From NCBI RefSeq assembly GCF_018614615.1, contig NZ_JAGGOK010000031.1, positions 62,001 through 126,000 on the forward strand: a stretch of 64,000 bases of DNA, in the 5' to 3' direction. Numbering within the stretch: the first letter of the stretch is position 1; every line of letters starts with the position of its first letter. The stretch is from Streptomyces sp. ISL-100 (GTDB lineage Bacteria > Actinomycetota > Actinomycetes > Streptomycetales > Streptomycetaceae). Both the position numbers and the translations under genes were made by a program. Of the stretch, positions 52,775-61,464 are shown piece by piece. The notes beneath the pieces were generated by a model that ran no database searches, was not told the DNA's origin, and saw nothing but the letters and a program-made list of their open reading frames with translations.

Positions 52775-53763
52775 TGTGCGCTCCCGGTTGAGGTGGGGGA
52801 GGAGGTGGTGGCCAGCAGGTCCGCCAGCGCGTGCACCGCGCGCAGCGTCGGTACGGACGTGCCGGTCAGGCGGGCGAGTTCTACGACGGCGGCCAGCAGC
52901 AAGTCGAGTTCGAGCGGCTTGCCCTTCTCCAGGTCCTGGAGGGTGGACGTCTTGTGGTCGCCGACGCGCTCGGCGCCCGCGATGCGCCGCTCCACGGAGA
53001 TCTCGGGGTGGCAGCCGACGGCGGCCGCCACCTCCAGCGTTTCGCGCATCATCGAGTCGACCAGTGCGCGGGTGTCCGGATGGCGGCAGATCTGGCCCAT
53101 GGTGGCCCTGGCCAGCGCGCTGATGGGGTTGAAGGAGATGTTGCCGAGCAGCTTGATCCAGATGTCGTTGCGGAGGTCCGGCTCGACGGGGCACTTCAGG
53201 CCGCCCGCCCGCATCGCCTCGCTGAAGTCCAGGCAGCGTCGCGACACGTCACGGCCCGGCTCGCCGATCGAGAAGCGGGTGCCTTCCAGGTGCCGTACGA
53301 CGCCGGGCGCCTCCAGCTCGGTCGCGGCGTACACGACGCACCCGATGGCGCGTGCCGGCGGCAGAGTCGCGCTGACCGCGCCCGCCGGGTCGACGCTCTC
53401 GATGCGGCGGCCGGCGTACGGGCCCGGCAGGCCGTGGAAGTACCACCAGGGGATGCCGTTCTGGGCGGCGATCACAGCCGTACGGTCGTGCAGGAGGGGG
53501 TGGACGAGGGGGCCGGACGCCGCGTACGAGTTGGCCTTCAGGCCGAGGAAGACGTAGTCGACGGGCCCGACCTCGGCGGGGTCGTCGGTCGCGGCGGGCC
53601 GCGCGGTGAAGTCGCCGCGCGGGCTGAGGACGCGTACGCCGTCACGGCGCATGGCCGTGAGGTGTGCGCCACGGGCGATCAGGTGGACCTCGGCGCCCGC
53701 GCGGTGGAGCGCGGCCCCGACATACGCGCCGATGGCTCCGGCGCCGACAACTGCGACTTTCAC
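52771..53763 (-). CDS. Ketopantoate reductase (PanE/ApbA)-family protein
   Basis: A 330-residue 2-dehydropantoate 2-reductase: Rossmann VAVVGAGAIGAYVGAALHRA, VFLGLKANSYAASGPLVHPL, KLLGNISFNPISALARATMG with the catalytic Lys/Asn region, and HKTSTLQDLEKGKPLELDLL. It reduces a 2-oxo acid; because it heads the formate dehydrogenase operon and is coupled to it by a 4-base overlap, it may use NADH from formate oxidation rather than serve pantothenate synthesis. GTG start. A GntR-type operator lies about 100 bases upstream. Confidence 0.85.
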   Translation of the reverse strand: MKVAVVGAGAIGAYVGAALHRAGAEVHLIARGAHLTAMRRDGVRVLSPRGDFTARPAATDDPAEVGPVDYVFLGLKANSYAASGPLVHPLLHDRTAVIAAQNGIPWWYFHGLPGPYAGRRIESVDPAGAVSATLPPARAIGCVVYAATELEAPGVVRHLEGTRFSIGEPGRDVSRRCLDFSEAMRAGGLKCPVEPDLRNDIWIKLLGNISFNPISALARATMGQICRHPDTRALVDSMMRETLEVAAAVGCHPEISVERRIAGAERVGDHKTSTLQDLEKGKPLELDLLLAAVVELARLTGTSVPTLRAVHALADLLATTSSPTSTGSAQ

Positions 53764-53863
53764 GGGGCTCTCCGATCGGTGAGGGACCGAGTAAGGGGGA
53801 GCGGGGAAGGGGGAGCGCAGAAGGCGCTGGAAAGTGCGGGAAGGGTTCCGAAGAGTCGACAGA

Positions 53864-53879
53864 ATATTGTCTACAGTAT
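53864..53879. promoter_or_regulatory. GntR-type operator 1 (FDH operon/FabH intergenic region)
   Basis: ATATTGTCTACAGTAT, an imperfect palindrome of the TNGTNNACNA type. The core TATYGTCTACAGTM recurs on the other strand at 55091-55104 before the GntR gene. It is 100 bases upstream of the ketopantoate-reductase start and 145 before FabH. Confidence 0.6.
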
Positions 53880-54024
53880 GCCTTCAAGGGGGTCAAGGGT
53901 CGCCGTCAGCAGGAAGCTCCAAAGAGTCGGGGGCGAATCCTGTCGATTCACCTGCCGTCGTACTGGTGAGTCGCAAAGAAGACTGGACCGTTCCGACTGT
54001 CCGCAAAGAGGGGTGGAACCGCCA

Positions 54025-54972
54025 ATGACCGGCTCACGAGTCGTCGCGCTCGGGCACTATCAGCCTGCCAAGGTGCTCACGAACGACGATCTGGCAGCCA
54101 TGGTCGACACCAGCGACGAGTGGATCACCAGCCGCGTCGGCATCAGGACCCGCCACGTCGCGGGACCCGACGAGCCCGTCGACGAGCTGGCCGCGCACGC
54201 CGGAGCCAAGGCACTGGCCGCGGCGGGTCTCACGCCCGCCGACATCGACCTCGTCCTGGTCGCCACCTCCACCGCGATCAACCGCTCCCCGAACATGGCC
54301 GCCCGCGTCGCCGCCCGCCTCGGCATGGGCTCGCCCGCCGTGATGGACCTCAACGTCGTCTGCTCGGGCTTCACTCACGCACTCGCCACGGCCGACCATG
54401 CCGTACGCGCCGGATCGGCCACCCGCGCCCTGGTCATCGGCGCCGACAAGATGGCCGAGATCGCCGACTGGACCGACCGCACCACCTGCGTGCTCGTCGG
54501 CGACGGCGCCGGCGCGGCGGTCGTCGAGGCCTGCGCCGAGGACGAGGAGCCGGGGATCGGCCCGGTCCTGTGGGGCTCGGTGCCGGAGATGGGGCACGCC
54601 GTACGGATCGAGGGCACGCCCCCGCGCTTCGCCCAGGAGGGCCAGTCGGTCTACCGCTGGGCCACCACCCAGCTGCCGCCCATCGCGCGCAAGGTGTGCG
54701 AGCGTGCCGGCGTGACGCCGGAGGAGCTGGCGGCGGTCGTCCTGCACCAGGCGAACCTGCGGATCATCGAGCCCGTCGCGCAGAAGATCGGCGCGGTCAA
54801 CGCCGTGATCGCCCGCGATGTCGTCGACTCGGGCAACACCTCGGCGGCGAGCATCCCGATGGCTCTGTCCAAGCTGGTCGAGCGCGGCGAGATCGAATCC
54901 GGCGCGCCGGTGCTGCTCTTCGGCTTCGGAGGTAACCTGTCGTACGCGGGCCAGGTCATCCGCTGTCCCTGA
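54025..54972 (+). CDS. 3-oxoacyl-ACP synthase III (FabH)-family enzyme
   Basis: A 315-residue KAS III. The catalytic triad is intact: Cys in LNVVCSGFTHALATADHAVR, His in VVLHQANLRIIEPVAQKIGA, Asn in VVDSGNTSAASIPMALSKLV. WITSRVGIRTRHVA and GDGAGAAVVEACAEDEEPGI are standard. It condenses an acyl-CoA primer with malonyl-ACP; outside a fatty-acid operon it may make a specialised product. ATG 54025 has AGAGGGGTGG upstream. Divergent from the formate dehydrogenase operon. Confidence 0.9.
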   Translation: MTGSRVVALGHYQPAKVLTNDDLAAMVDTSDEWITSRVGIRTRHVAGPDEPVDELAAHAGAKALAAAGLTPADIDLVLVATSTAINRSPNMAARVAARLGMGSPAVMDLNVVCSGFTHALATADHAVRAGSATRALVIGADKMAEIADWTDRTTCVLVGDGAGAAVVEACAEDEEPGIGPVLWGSVPEMGHAVRIEGTPPRFAQEGQSVYRWATTQLPPIARKVCERAGVTPEELAAVVLHQANLRIIEPVAQKIGAVNAVIARDVVDSGNTSAASIPMALSKLVERGEIESGAPVLLFGFGGNLSYAGQVIRCP

Positions 54973-55090
54973 CCGGCTCTCTCTGACCGTCTCCGTGGAA
55001 TGGTGACTGGGCCTCGGTGGTGTCACGCCGGGGCCCAGACTTGTGCCGGGGGTGAGGGGGATCTCGGCACAGGGGCGATTGCGCTCGGTA

Positions 55091-55104
55091 GACTGTAGAC
55101 GATA
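55091..55104. promoter_or_regulatory. GntR-type operator 2 (before the GntR gene)
   Basis: GACTGTAGACGATA; its reverse complement TATCGTCTACAGTC matches operator 1 in 12 of 14 bases. It lies 54 bases upstream of the GntR ATG, so autoregulation is likely. Confidence 0.6.
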
Positions 55105-55157
55105 GCCAATTAGCGTTGGCGACGCTCGCCGATGTTGGCCCGAAGGGGGACACCGCG

Positions 55158-55832
55158 ATGTTGTCCGCAGGACTGCCGCAAGGGACCGTACCCAAGCTGG
55201 AGAGGCCCGGACCGCTCCGCGAGCGCGTGTACGAGGCGCTGCTCGAACTCATCACCACCCGGGCCCTGCGGCCCGGCCAGCACCTGATCGAGAGCGAGCT
55301 CGCCGGACACCTCGGAGTGTCCAGGCAGCCCGTGCGCGAGGCGTTGCAGCGGCTCAATACCGAGGGGTGGGTCGACCTGCGGCCCGCGCAGGGCGCGTTC
55401 GTGCACGAGCCGACCGAGGAAGAGGCCGACCAGCTGCTCTCCGTGCGTACGCTCCTGGAGGCGGAGGCGGCCAGACTCGCCGCCGCCAACGCCGGGTCCG
55501 CGGGGATCGCCGCGCTCGAAGAGGTGTGCGCGAAGGGTGAGCAGGCCGTCGCGGACGACGACGTGGACCTCGCCGTGTCGCTCAACGCCCAATTCCACGC
55601 CAAGGTCATGGAGTTGGCGGGCAACGTCGTCCTCGCCGAACTGGCGGCGCAAGTGGGCCGGCGGGTCCGCTGGTACTACACGCCGGTCGCCCGGCAGCGC
55701 GGCAAGCAGTCCTGGGTCGAGCACCGCGCGCTGATCGCGGCGATCTCGGACCGCGACGAGCAGCGGGCCACCGAGATCATGCGCGCCCACACGGAGCACA
55801 CCCGCACCACCTACCATCAGCGCGTGGCGTAG
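55158..55832 (+). CDS. GntR-family regulator, FCD domain
   Basis: A 224-residue FadR-subfamily regulator. Winged helix: LRERVYEALLELITTRALRP, LAGHLGVSRQPVREALQRLN; FCD domain about residues 80-215 (LLSVRTLLEAEAARLAAANA, LNAQFHAKVMELAGNVVLAE) with Asp/His metal ligands. FCD regulators sense organic acids such as lactate, gluconate or pyruvate. Two copies of its probable operator flank the FabH gene. ATG 55158 with GAAGGGGGAC upstream. Confidence 0.9.
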   Translation: MLSAGLPQGTVPKLERPGPLRERVYEALLELITTRALRPGQHLIESELAGHLGVSRQPVREALQRLNTEGWVDLRPAQGAFVHEPTEEEADQLLSVRTLLEAEAARLAAANAGSAGIAALEEVCAKGEQAVADDDVDLAVSLNAQFHAKVMELAGNVVLAELAAQVGRRVRWYYTPVARQRGKQSWVEHRALIAAISDRDEQRATEIMRAHTEHTRTTYHQRVA

Positions 55833-55886
55833 GGCGCGCCGCACCACCCTCCCCACCAGCAACTCCCCAAGGATGGAAGCAGCCCA

Positions 55887-56171
55887 ATGCTATTGATGAT
55901 CCTCATCGGTGTCGTCGTCGTGGGCCTGGTAGTCCTCGGTGTCGTCATCGCCGTGGTCGCGAGCCGACGCAACCGTCAGGGTGCCGGCCCGGCCCCCGCA
56001 CCGGGCGGTTACCCGTACCAGCCCGGGTATCAGGCAGCGCCGAACCAGGCCCCGAACCAGCCCCCGTACCAGCCGGTGCCGCAGGGCCAGGCGTATCCCA
56101 CGCCTCCGCCGAACCAGCCCCCGCACACCCCCAACCCCTACACCCAACAGCCTCCCGTCCAGGGGCAGTAA
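55887..56171 (+). CDS. Small membrane protein with Pro/Gln-rich tail
   Basis: A 94-residue protein: one N-terminal membrane helix (MLLMILIGVVVVGLVVLGVV) then basic RRNRQG and a cytoplasmic or external tail of Pro/Gln/Tyr repeats (GYPYQPGYQAAPNQAPNQPP). No recognised domain. Such tails occur in actinobacterial membrane proteins of unknown role. It follows the GntR gene by 54 bases and is closed by a strong hairpin. Confidence 0.72.
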   Translation: MLLMILIGVVVVGLVVLGVVIAVVASRRNRQGAGPAPAPGGYPYQPGYQAAPNQAPNQPPYQPVPQGQAYPTPPPNQPPHTPNPYTQQPPVQGQ

Positions 56172-56182
56172 GCACCTGCACT

Positions 56183-56216
56183 CCGAATGCGCCCGGCCAT
56201 GGCCGGGCGCATTCGG
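56183..56216. terminator. 34-base perfect palindrome terminator
   Basis: CCGAATGCGCCCGGCCA and its exact complement, centred at 56199/56200. It begins 12 bases after the stop of the small membrane protein gene. Confidence 0.85.
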
Positions 56217-56233
56217 CATGAGGGCAGGTCGTT

Positions 56234-56310
56234 CTTTGTCCTCGCTGTGGAGAAAGTTGTAGTGGATTCCTGCGCAACTTCTTCCCACTCCCGGCAGCCG
56301 CTGCTACGTT
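56234..56310 (+). promoter_or_regulatory. ROK promoter/operator region with AAAGTT...CAACTT
   Basis: CTTTGTCCT (56234-56242), 6 bases, GGAGAAAGTT (56249-56258), CAACTT (56275-56280) and GCTACGTT (56303-56310), upstream of the ROK GTG at 56358. AAGTTG and CAACTT form an inverted repeat separated by 15 bases. The same modules at the same distances recur at 63922-63998. Confidence 0.6.
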
Positions 56311-56357
56311 CCCCTCCAAAGCCAGGCATGAATGGCCGATGAGGCAGGGAGGGGCAC

Positions 56358-57548
56358 GTGAGACGGATGACGGCTCGACCCGCGAACGCGCATCAGGCGC
56401 GGCTGCTCCGCCTGCTGCGTGACGGCGGACCCAACTCCCGCGCCCAGCTCGGCGATCAGATCGATCTCTCCCGTTCCAAACTCGCCGTTGAGGTCGACCG
56501 GCTGCTCGACACCGGTCTGGTCGTCGCCGACGGCCTCGCCGCCTCGCGCGGTGGCCGCCGCTCGCACAACATCCGGCTCGCACCCGCCCTGCGCTTCCTC
56601 GGCATCGACATCGGCGCCACCTCGATCGACGTGGCCGTCACCAACGCGGAGCTGGAGGTACTCGGTCACCTCAACCACCCCATGGACGTACGGGAAGGCC
56701 CGGTCGCGGTCTTCGAGCAGGCGCTCGCACTCGCCGCCAAACTCAAGGCGTCCGGCCTCGCCGAGGGTTTCGACGGGGCGGGCATAGGGGTGCCGGGCCC
56801 GGTCCGCTTCCCCGAAGGTGTGCCGGTCGCGCCGCCGATCATGCCCGGCTGGGACGGCTTTCCCGTACGGGAGGCTCTCAGCCAGGAGCTGGGCTGCCCC
56901 GTCATGGTCGACAACGACGTGAACCTGATGGCGATGGGGGAGCAGCACGCGGGCGTCGCACGCTCCGTGGGCGACTTCCTCTGCGTCAAGATCGGCACCG
57001 GCATCGGCTGCGGCATCGTCGTCGGCGGCGAGGTCTACCGAGGCACGACCGGCAGCGCCGGCGACATCGGCCACATCCAGGTCGAACCGGAAGGCCGCGC
57101 CTGCGCCTGCGGCAACAAGGGCTGCCTGGAAGCCCACTTCAGCGGCGCCGCGCTCGCCCGCGACGCCGAGGACGCGGCCCGCTCCGGCCGCTCGCCCGAA
57201 CTGGCCGCGCGGCTCGAAGCGGCCGGACGGCTCACGGCCGCCGACGTCGCCGCGGCGGCCGCCGCCGGCGACGCCACGTCGCTCGACCTCATCCGGGAGG
57301 GCGGCAACCGCGTCGGCCAGGTCATCGCCGGACTCGTCAGCTTCTTCAACCCCGGGCTCGTGGTGATCGGCGGCGGGGTTACCGGCCTCGGTCACACCCT
57401 GCTCGCGAGCGTCCGCACCCAGGTCTACCGCCAGTCGCTGCCGCTCGCGACCGGCAATCTGCCCATCGTCCTGGGCGAGTTGGGGCCCGCCGCCGGCGTG
57501 ATCGGCGCGGCCAGGCTCATCAGCGACCATCTGTTCTCGCCTGCCTGA
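56358..57548 (+). CDS. ROK-family transcriptional regulator
   Basis: A 396-residue NagC/XylR-type repressor. The helix-turn-helix is in LLRLLRDGGPNSRAQLGDQI and LSRSKLAVEVDRLLDTGLV; the sugar kinase-like ROK domain follows with FLGIDIGATSIDVAVTNAEL, GIGVPGPVRFPEG, IGTGIGCGIVVGGEVYRGTT and the zinc motif ACACGNKGCLEAHFSG. It senses a sugar or sugar phosphate and controls the ABC operon downstream. GTG 56358 with GGGAGGGGCAC; ATG 56367 is possible. It precedes the transporter by 172 bases. Confidence 0.92.
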   Translation: MRRMTARPANAHQARLLRLLRDGGPNSRAQLGDQIDLSRSKLAVEVDRLLDTGLVVADGLAASRGGRRSHNIRLAPALRFLGIDIGATSIDVAVTNAELEVLGHLNHPMDVREGPVAVFEQALALAAKLKASGLAEGFDGAGIGVPGPVRFPEGVPVAPPIMPGWDGFPVREALSQELGCPVMVDNDVNLMAMGEQHAGVARSVGDFLCVKIGTGIGCGIVVGGEVYRGTTGSAGDIGHIQVEPEGRACACGNKGCLEAHFSGAALARDAEDAARSGRSPELAARLEAAGRLTAADVAAAAAAGDATSLDLIREGGNRVGQVIAGLVSFFNPGLVVIGGGVTGLGHTLLASVRTQVYRQSLPLATGNLPIVLGELGPAAGVIGAARLISDHLFSPA

Positions 57549-57606
57549 CCCCGGCCGGCGCGCACGACCGTACGACCCGTAAAGCACCAACGCACATGAC
57601 CGGCTT

Positions 57607-57649
57607 CGCCGTGCCCAGCTTTGCCCTGCCCAGCTTTGCCCTGCCCAGC
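57607..57649 (+). repeat. 15-base tandem repeat in the leader of the sugar ABC operon
   Basis: TTTGCCCTGCCCAGC occurs twice in full (57620-57634, 57635-57649) after a partial unit from 57607. It lies 71-114 bases before the ATPase ATG. No function can be assigned. Confidence 0.6.
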
Positions 57650-57720
57650 CATGTCCATCTTGTCCTGTTCTGCCTGCCCTGCTCGCTCACCGGCCGCCGC
57701 ACCAGCCGAGGGGAACCGTC

Positions 57721-59253
57721 ATGGCACCACCACAAGCAGCTCCACCCCTTCTTCTCACGATGTCCGGCATCACCAAGTCCTTCCCCGGCGTCCGCGCCCT
57801 CGACGGCGTGGACCTGGAGGTCCAGGCGGGCGAAGTCCACTGCCTGCTCGGCCAGAACGGCGCCGGAAAGTCCACCCTCATCAAGGTGCTCGCGGGCGTA
57901 CACCAGCCCGACGGCGGCGAGATCACCTGGCAGGGCGCCACGGTCTCCCTCAAGTCGCCCATCGCCGCCATGCGCCTCGGTGTCGCCACCATCTACCAGG
58001 AACTCGACCTGGTGGAGGGCCTGTCGGTCGCCGAGAACATCTTCCTCGGCCACGAACCGACCACCGCCGGCTTTGTCGTACGCGGCAGGGAGGCCCGCGC
58101 GTCCGCCACTGCCCTGCTGAAGCGGCTCGGGCACTGCGAGATCGACTCCGGCAGTCTGGTCGGTACGCTCTCCGCCGCCCAGCAGCAGATCGTCTCCATG
58201 GCCCGGGCGCTCTCCCACGACGTACGCCTCATCGTGATGGACGAGCCGTCCGCCGCCCTCGACCCGGACGAGGTCGACAACCTCTTCCGTATCGTCGCCG
58301 GGCTCACGGCGGACGGCGTCGCCGTCGTCTACATCTCCCACCGGCTCGAAGAGATCCGGCGCATCGGCGACCGCGTGACCGTACTCAAGGACGGACGCGC
58401 GGTCGCGGTCGGACTGCCCGCCAGAAGCACCCCGACGCGTGACGTCGTCGCGCTGATGACCGGGCGAGATGTGGAGTACGTCTTTCCCGAGCGCCGCGCG
58501 GAACACCCCTCGGCCACCGAGCCCGTGCTCAGGGTTGAAGGGCTCGCCCGGGAAGGGGAGTTCACGGCGCTCGATCTCGACATCCGGCCCGGTGAGATCG
58601 TCGGCCTCGCCGGCCTCGTCGGCTCCGGGCGCTCCGAAGTCCTGGAGACGATCTACGGGGCGCGCAAACCCACCGCCGGGCGCGTCCTCGTCGACGGGCG
58701 CCCCCTGCGCCCCGGCAGCGTCCGCGCCGCCGTACGCGCCGGCATCGGCCTCGCTCCCGAAGAGCGCAAGGCACAGGGCCTGTTGATGCTCGAATCCGTC
58801 ACCCGCAACGTGTCCGTGTCGACCCTGTCCCGCTTCTCGCGCGGCGGCTGGCTCGACCGTACGGCCGAACGCAAGGCCGCCCAGGCCGCCACCCGCGAAC
58901 TGTCCCTGCGGCCCGGCAACCCCGACGCCCGCATCCGCACCCTCTCCGGCGGCAATCAGCAAAAGGCCGTACTCGCACGCTGGTTGCTGCGCGGCTGCCG
59001 CGTCCTGCTGCTCGACGAGCCGACGCGCGGCGTCGACGTAGGGGCGCGCGCGGAGCTGTACGCCGTGATCCGCAGGCTGGCCGACGAAGGCCTCGCCGTA
59101 CTTCTCGTATCCAGCGAAGTCCCGGAAGTCCTGGGCCTCGCCGACCGCGTGCTGGTGCTCAGGGAAGGGCGAGTCGTCCACACGGCGGCCGCCCGGGAGC
59201 TCGACGAGCACCGCGTACTCGACCTCGTGATGGAAGGGAGCCCGACGCCATGA
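57721..59253 (+). CDS. Sugar ABC transporter ATPase (RbsA/MglA type, two ATP-binding domains)
   Basis: A 510-residue duplicated ATPase. Domain 1: FPGVRALDGVDLEVQAGEVH, GQNGAGKST, signature LSAAQQQIVSMARAL, LIVMDEPSAALD. Domain 2: GEIVGLAGLVGSGRSEVLET, LSGGNQQKAVLARWLL, LLLDEPTRGVDVGARAELYA. The second Walker A is degenerate (GLVGSGRSE), normal for this family. It powers uptake of a pentose, hexose or cyclitol. The ATGA overlap with the permease couples them. Confidence 0.93.
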   Translation: MAPPQAAPPLLLTMSGITKSFPGVRALDGVDLEVQAGEVHCLLGQNGAGKSTLIKVLAGVHQPDGGEITWQGATVSLKSPIAAMRLGVATIYQELDLVEGLSVAENIFLGHEPTTAGFVVRGREARASATALLKRLGHCEIDSGSLVGTLSAAQQQIVSMARALSHDVRLIVMDEPSAALDPDEVDNLFRIVAGLTADGVAVVYISHRLEEIRRIGDRVTVLKDGRAVAVGLPARSTPTRDVVALMTGRDVEYVFPERRAEHPSATEPVLRVEGLAREGEFTALDLDIRPGEIVGLAGLVGSGRSEVLETIYGARKPTAGRVLVDGRPLRPGSVRAAVRAGIGLAPEERKAQGLLMLESVTRNVSVSTLSRFSRGGWLDRTAERKAAQAATRELSLRPGNPDARIRTLSGGNQQKAVLARWLLRGCRVLLLDEPTRGVDVGARAELYAVIRRLADEGLAVLLVSSEVPEVLGLADRVLVLREGRVVHTAAARELDEHRVLDLVMEGSPTP

Positions 59254-60296
59254 CGCAGCCTGTCTCGCCGGCGCAGCAACAGCATCAGCAGGACGGACCG
59301 GCCCTCGCCACGGCCAAGACGCCCACGGACCGGCCGGGTTGGCGCAAGCTCGGGATGCGCCTCGACGTGCGTAACATGTCGTTGCTCGGCGTGCTCGCGG
59401 TGCTTGTCGCGGTCGGCGGCTTCACGAAACCCGAGCAGTTCCTGGACAGCAGCAACCTCCAGCTCGTCCTCACCCAGGCCTCAGTCATCGGGGTCGTCAC
59501 CGTCGGCATGACCTTCGTCATCACCAGCGGCGGCATCGATCTCTCGGTGGGCGCGATCGTGGCGCTCGCCTCGGTGTGGGCGACAACGCTCGCGACCCAG
59601 GAGTACGGCTTCGCGGGCATCCTCTTCACGGCGGTGGTCGTCGGCCTGGGCTGCGGACTCGTCAACGGGCTGCTCATCGCGTACGGCGGGATGGTGCCCT
59701 TCATCGCGACGCTCGCCATGCTGGCCTCGGCCCGCGGACTCGCCCTCCAGATCACCGACGGCAAGACGCAGATCGTCACCGTCGAGTCCGTACTCGACCT
59801 CGGCATCCCGGACTCGTACGTCCTGGGCATTCCGCCACTCGTCCTGGTCTTCGCGGTGGTCACCGTCGTCGGCTGGCTGCTGCTCAACCGCACCACCTTC
59901 GGGCGGCGTACGGTCGCGGTCGGCGGCAACGCGGAAGCGGCCAGGCTCGCCGGCATCGACGTACGCCGCCAGCGCCTCTACCTCTACCTGCTGTCCGGAC
60001 TGTGCTGCGGAATCGCGGCCTTCCTGCTGATCATCCTGTCGGGGTCCGGCCAGAACACGAACGGCAACCTCTACGAACTTGACGCCATCGCCGCGGCGAT
60101 CATCGGCGGGACGCTGCTCAGCGGCGGGCGGGGCACGATCGTCGGTTCCGTACTCGGTGTCCTCGTCTTCACCACGATCACCAACATCTTCGCGCTCAAC
60201 AACCTGCAGAGCGACGTACAGCAGATCGCCAAGGGCGCGATCATCGTCGCCGCCGTACTGGTCCAGCGCCGAACGGCGCGTGACGGCGAGGCCTGA
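59250..60296 (+). CDS. Sugar ABC transporter permease (RbsC type)
   Basis: A 348-residue permease of the RbsC/AraH family with about nine membrane helices after a cytosolic N-terminus of 40 residues. TSGGIDLSVGAIVALASVWA, GMVPFIATLAMLASARGLAL, RRTVAVGGNAEAARLAGIDV and IAAAIIGGTLLSGGRGTIVG are the signature segments. It overlaps the ATPase gene by 4 bases and is followed by the binding-protein gene after 69 bases. Confidence 0.93.
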   Translation: MTQPVSPAQQQHQQDGPALATAKTPTDRPGWRKLGMRLDVRNMSLLGVLAVLVAVGGFTKPEQFLDSSNLQLVLTQASVIGVVTVGMTFVITSGGIDLSVGAIVALASVWATTLATQEYGFAGILFTAVVVGLGCGLVNGLLIAYGGMVPFIATLAMLASARGLALQITDGKTQIVTVESVLDLGIPDSYVLGIPPLVLVFAVVTVVGWLLLNRTTFGRRTVAVGGNAEAARLAGIDVRRQRLYLYLLSGLCCGIAAFLLIILSGSGQNTNGNLYELDAIAAAIIGGTLLSGGRGTIVGSVLGVLVFTTITNIFALNNLQSDVQQIAKGAIIVAAVLVQRRTARDGEA

Positions 60297-60365
60297 CCGG
60301 CCTCGCACTCCACCCCGCTTCTTCCGTACGTCCACGTCTTCCCTGACCGAAGGATTGGAACCGCC

Positions 60366-61406
60366 ATGCCACAAACCAGTCGCAGAGGGCTGCTCTTCGG
60401 CACCGCAGCCGTCTCCGCGGGCGCCCTGCTCACCGCATGCACCAGCAACGAGCCCAAGGAGAAGCCGCCGGCCGCCAACAGCGAGCCGGCCGCCGCCGAC
60501 GACAAGCCCGGCAAGAAGGTCACCATCGGGTTCGCCGGCCCGCAGGCAGACCACGGATGGCTCAACGCCATCAACGAGAACGCCAAGTCGCGCGCCGAGA
60601 AGTACTCCGAGGTGACCCTGGAGATCACCGAGGGGTCGAACGACACCGCGGCGCAGATCGGCCAGGTCCAGACGCTGATCAACAAGAAGGTCGACGTACT
60701 GGTGATCCTGCCGGCCGACGGCAAGGCGCTCACCCAGGTCGGCCTCCAGGCGATGAAGGCGGGCATCCCCGTCATCAACCTGGACCGCATCTTCGCCTCG
60801 CCGCAGGCCTACCGCTGCTGGATCGGCGGCGACAACTACGGCATGGGCCTCAACGCGGGCAACTACATCGGCGAGCAGCTCAAGGACAAGCCGAACGCCA
60901 AGGTGGTGGAGCTCGCCGGGCTCGACAACCTGGAGCTGACCAAGCAGCGCAGCCAGGGCTTCGCGGACGCCCTCAAGAACTACCCCAACGTCAAGCGCGT
61001 CGCCCGCCAGGCTGCCGACTTCACCGTCGAGTCGGGCCAGGCGAAGATGGCGCAACTGCTGCAGGCTCAGAAGCAGTTCGACGCGCTGTGGAACCACGAC
61101 GACGACCAGGGCGTGGGCGCCCTGCGCGCCATCCAGCAGGCCGGGCGCGACGACTTCCTGATGGTCGGCGGGGCGGGCGCCAAGGCCGCGATGGACGCCA
61201 TCAAGGCCGACAACAGCGTGCTGAAAGCCACCGTCCTCTACCCGCCGACCATGGCCGCCTCGGCCATCGACCTGGCGCGTGCCCTCGGCCAGGGCAAGGG
61301 CGTCGGCGGCATGGCGGAGCTGGAGATTCCGGCCTCGATCACCCTCTACTCGGCCGTCGTCACCAAGGACAACGTCGACGAATACCTGCCGACGGGCTTC
61401 AGCTGA
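60366..61406 (+). CDS. Sugar ABC transporter substrate-binding lipoprotein
   Basis: A 346-residue periplasmic-binding-protein (RbsB) type protein. The signal has a twin arginine and a lipobox (SRRGLLFGTAAVSAGALLTAC), so it is probably a Tat lipoprotein. KKVTIGFAGPQADHGWLNAI, NKKVDVLVILPADGKALTQV, GIPVINLDRIFASPQAYRCW and LWNHDDDQGVGALRAIQQAG are the sugar-binding landmarks. Ligand unknown; Gfo/Idh/MocA and isomerase neighbours suggest a sugar acid or cyclitol. Confidence 0.92.
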   Translation: MPQTSRRGLLFGTAAVSAGALLTACTSNEPKEKPPAANSEPAAADDKPGKKVTIGFAGPQADHGWLNAINENAKSRAEKYSEVTLEITEGSNDTAAQIGQVQTLINKKVDVLVILPADGKALTQVGLQAMKAGIPVINLDRIFASPQAYRCWIGGDNYGMGLNAGNYIGEQLKDKPNAKVVELAGLDNLELTKQRSQGFADALKNYPNVKRVARQAADFTVESGQAKMAQLLQAQKQFDALWNHDDDQGVGALRAIQQAGRDDFLMVGGAGAKAAMDAIKADNSVLKATVLYPPTMAASAIDLARALGQGKGVGGMAELEIPASITLYSAVVTKDNVDEYLPTGFS

Positions 61407-61464
61407 CCGGGCCGCCCGCCCGCCCCCACCGTGCGAGTGACCAGTTCGACGAGGAGGAATCCGT

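Noticed and set aside
53925..53975. GGGGGCGAATCCTGTC resembling a tRNA T-arm, as a possible tRNA remnant or attachment site
   Set aside because: No acceptor stem, anticodon arm or CCA end can be folded around it.
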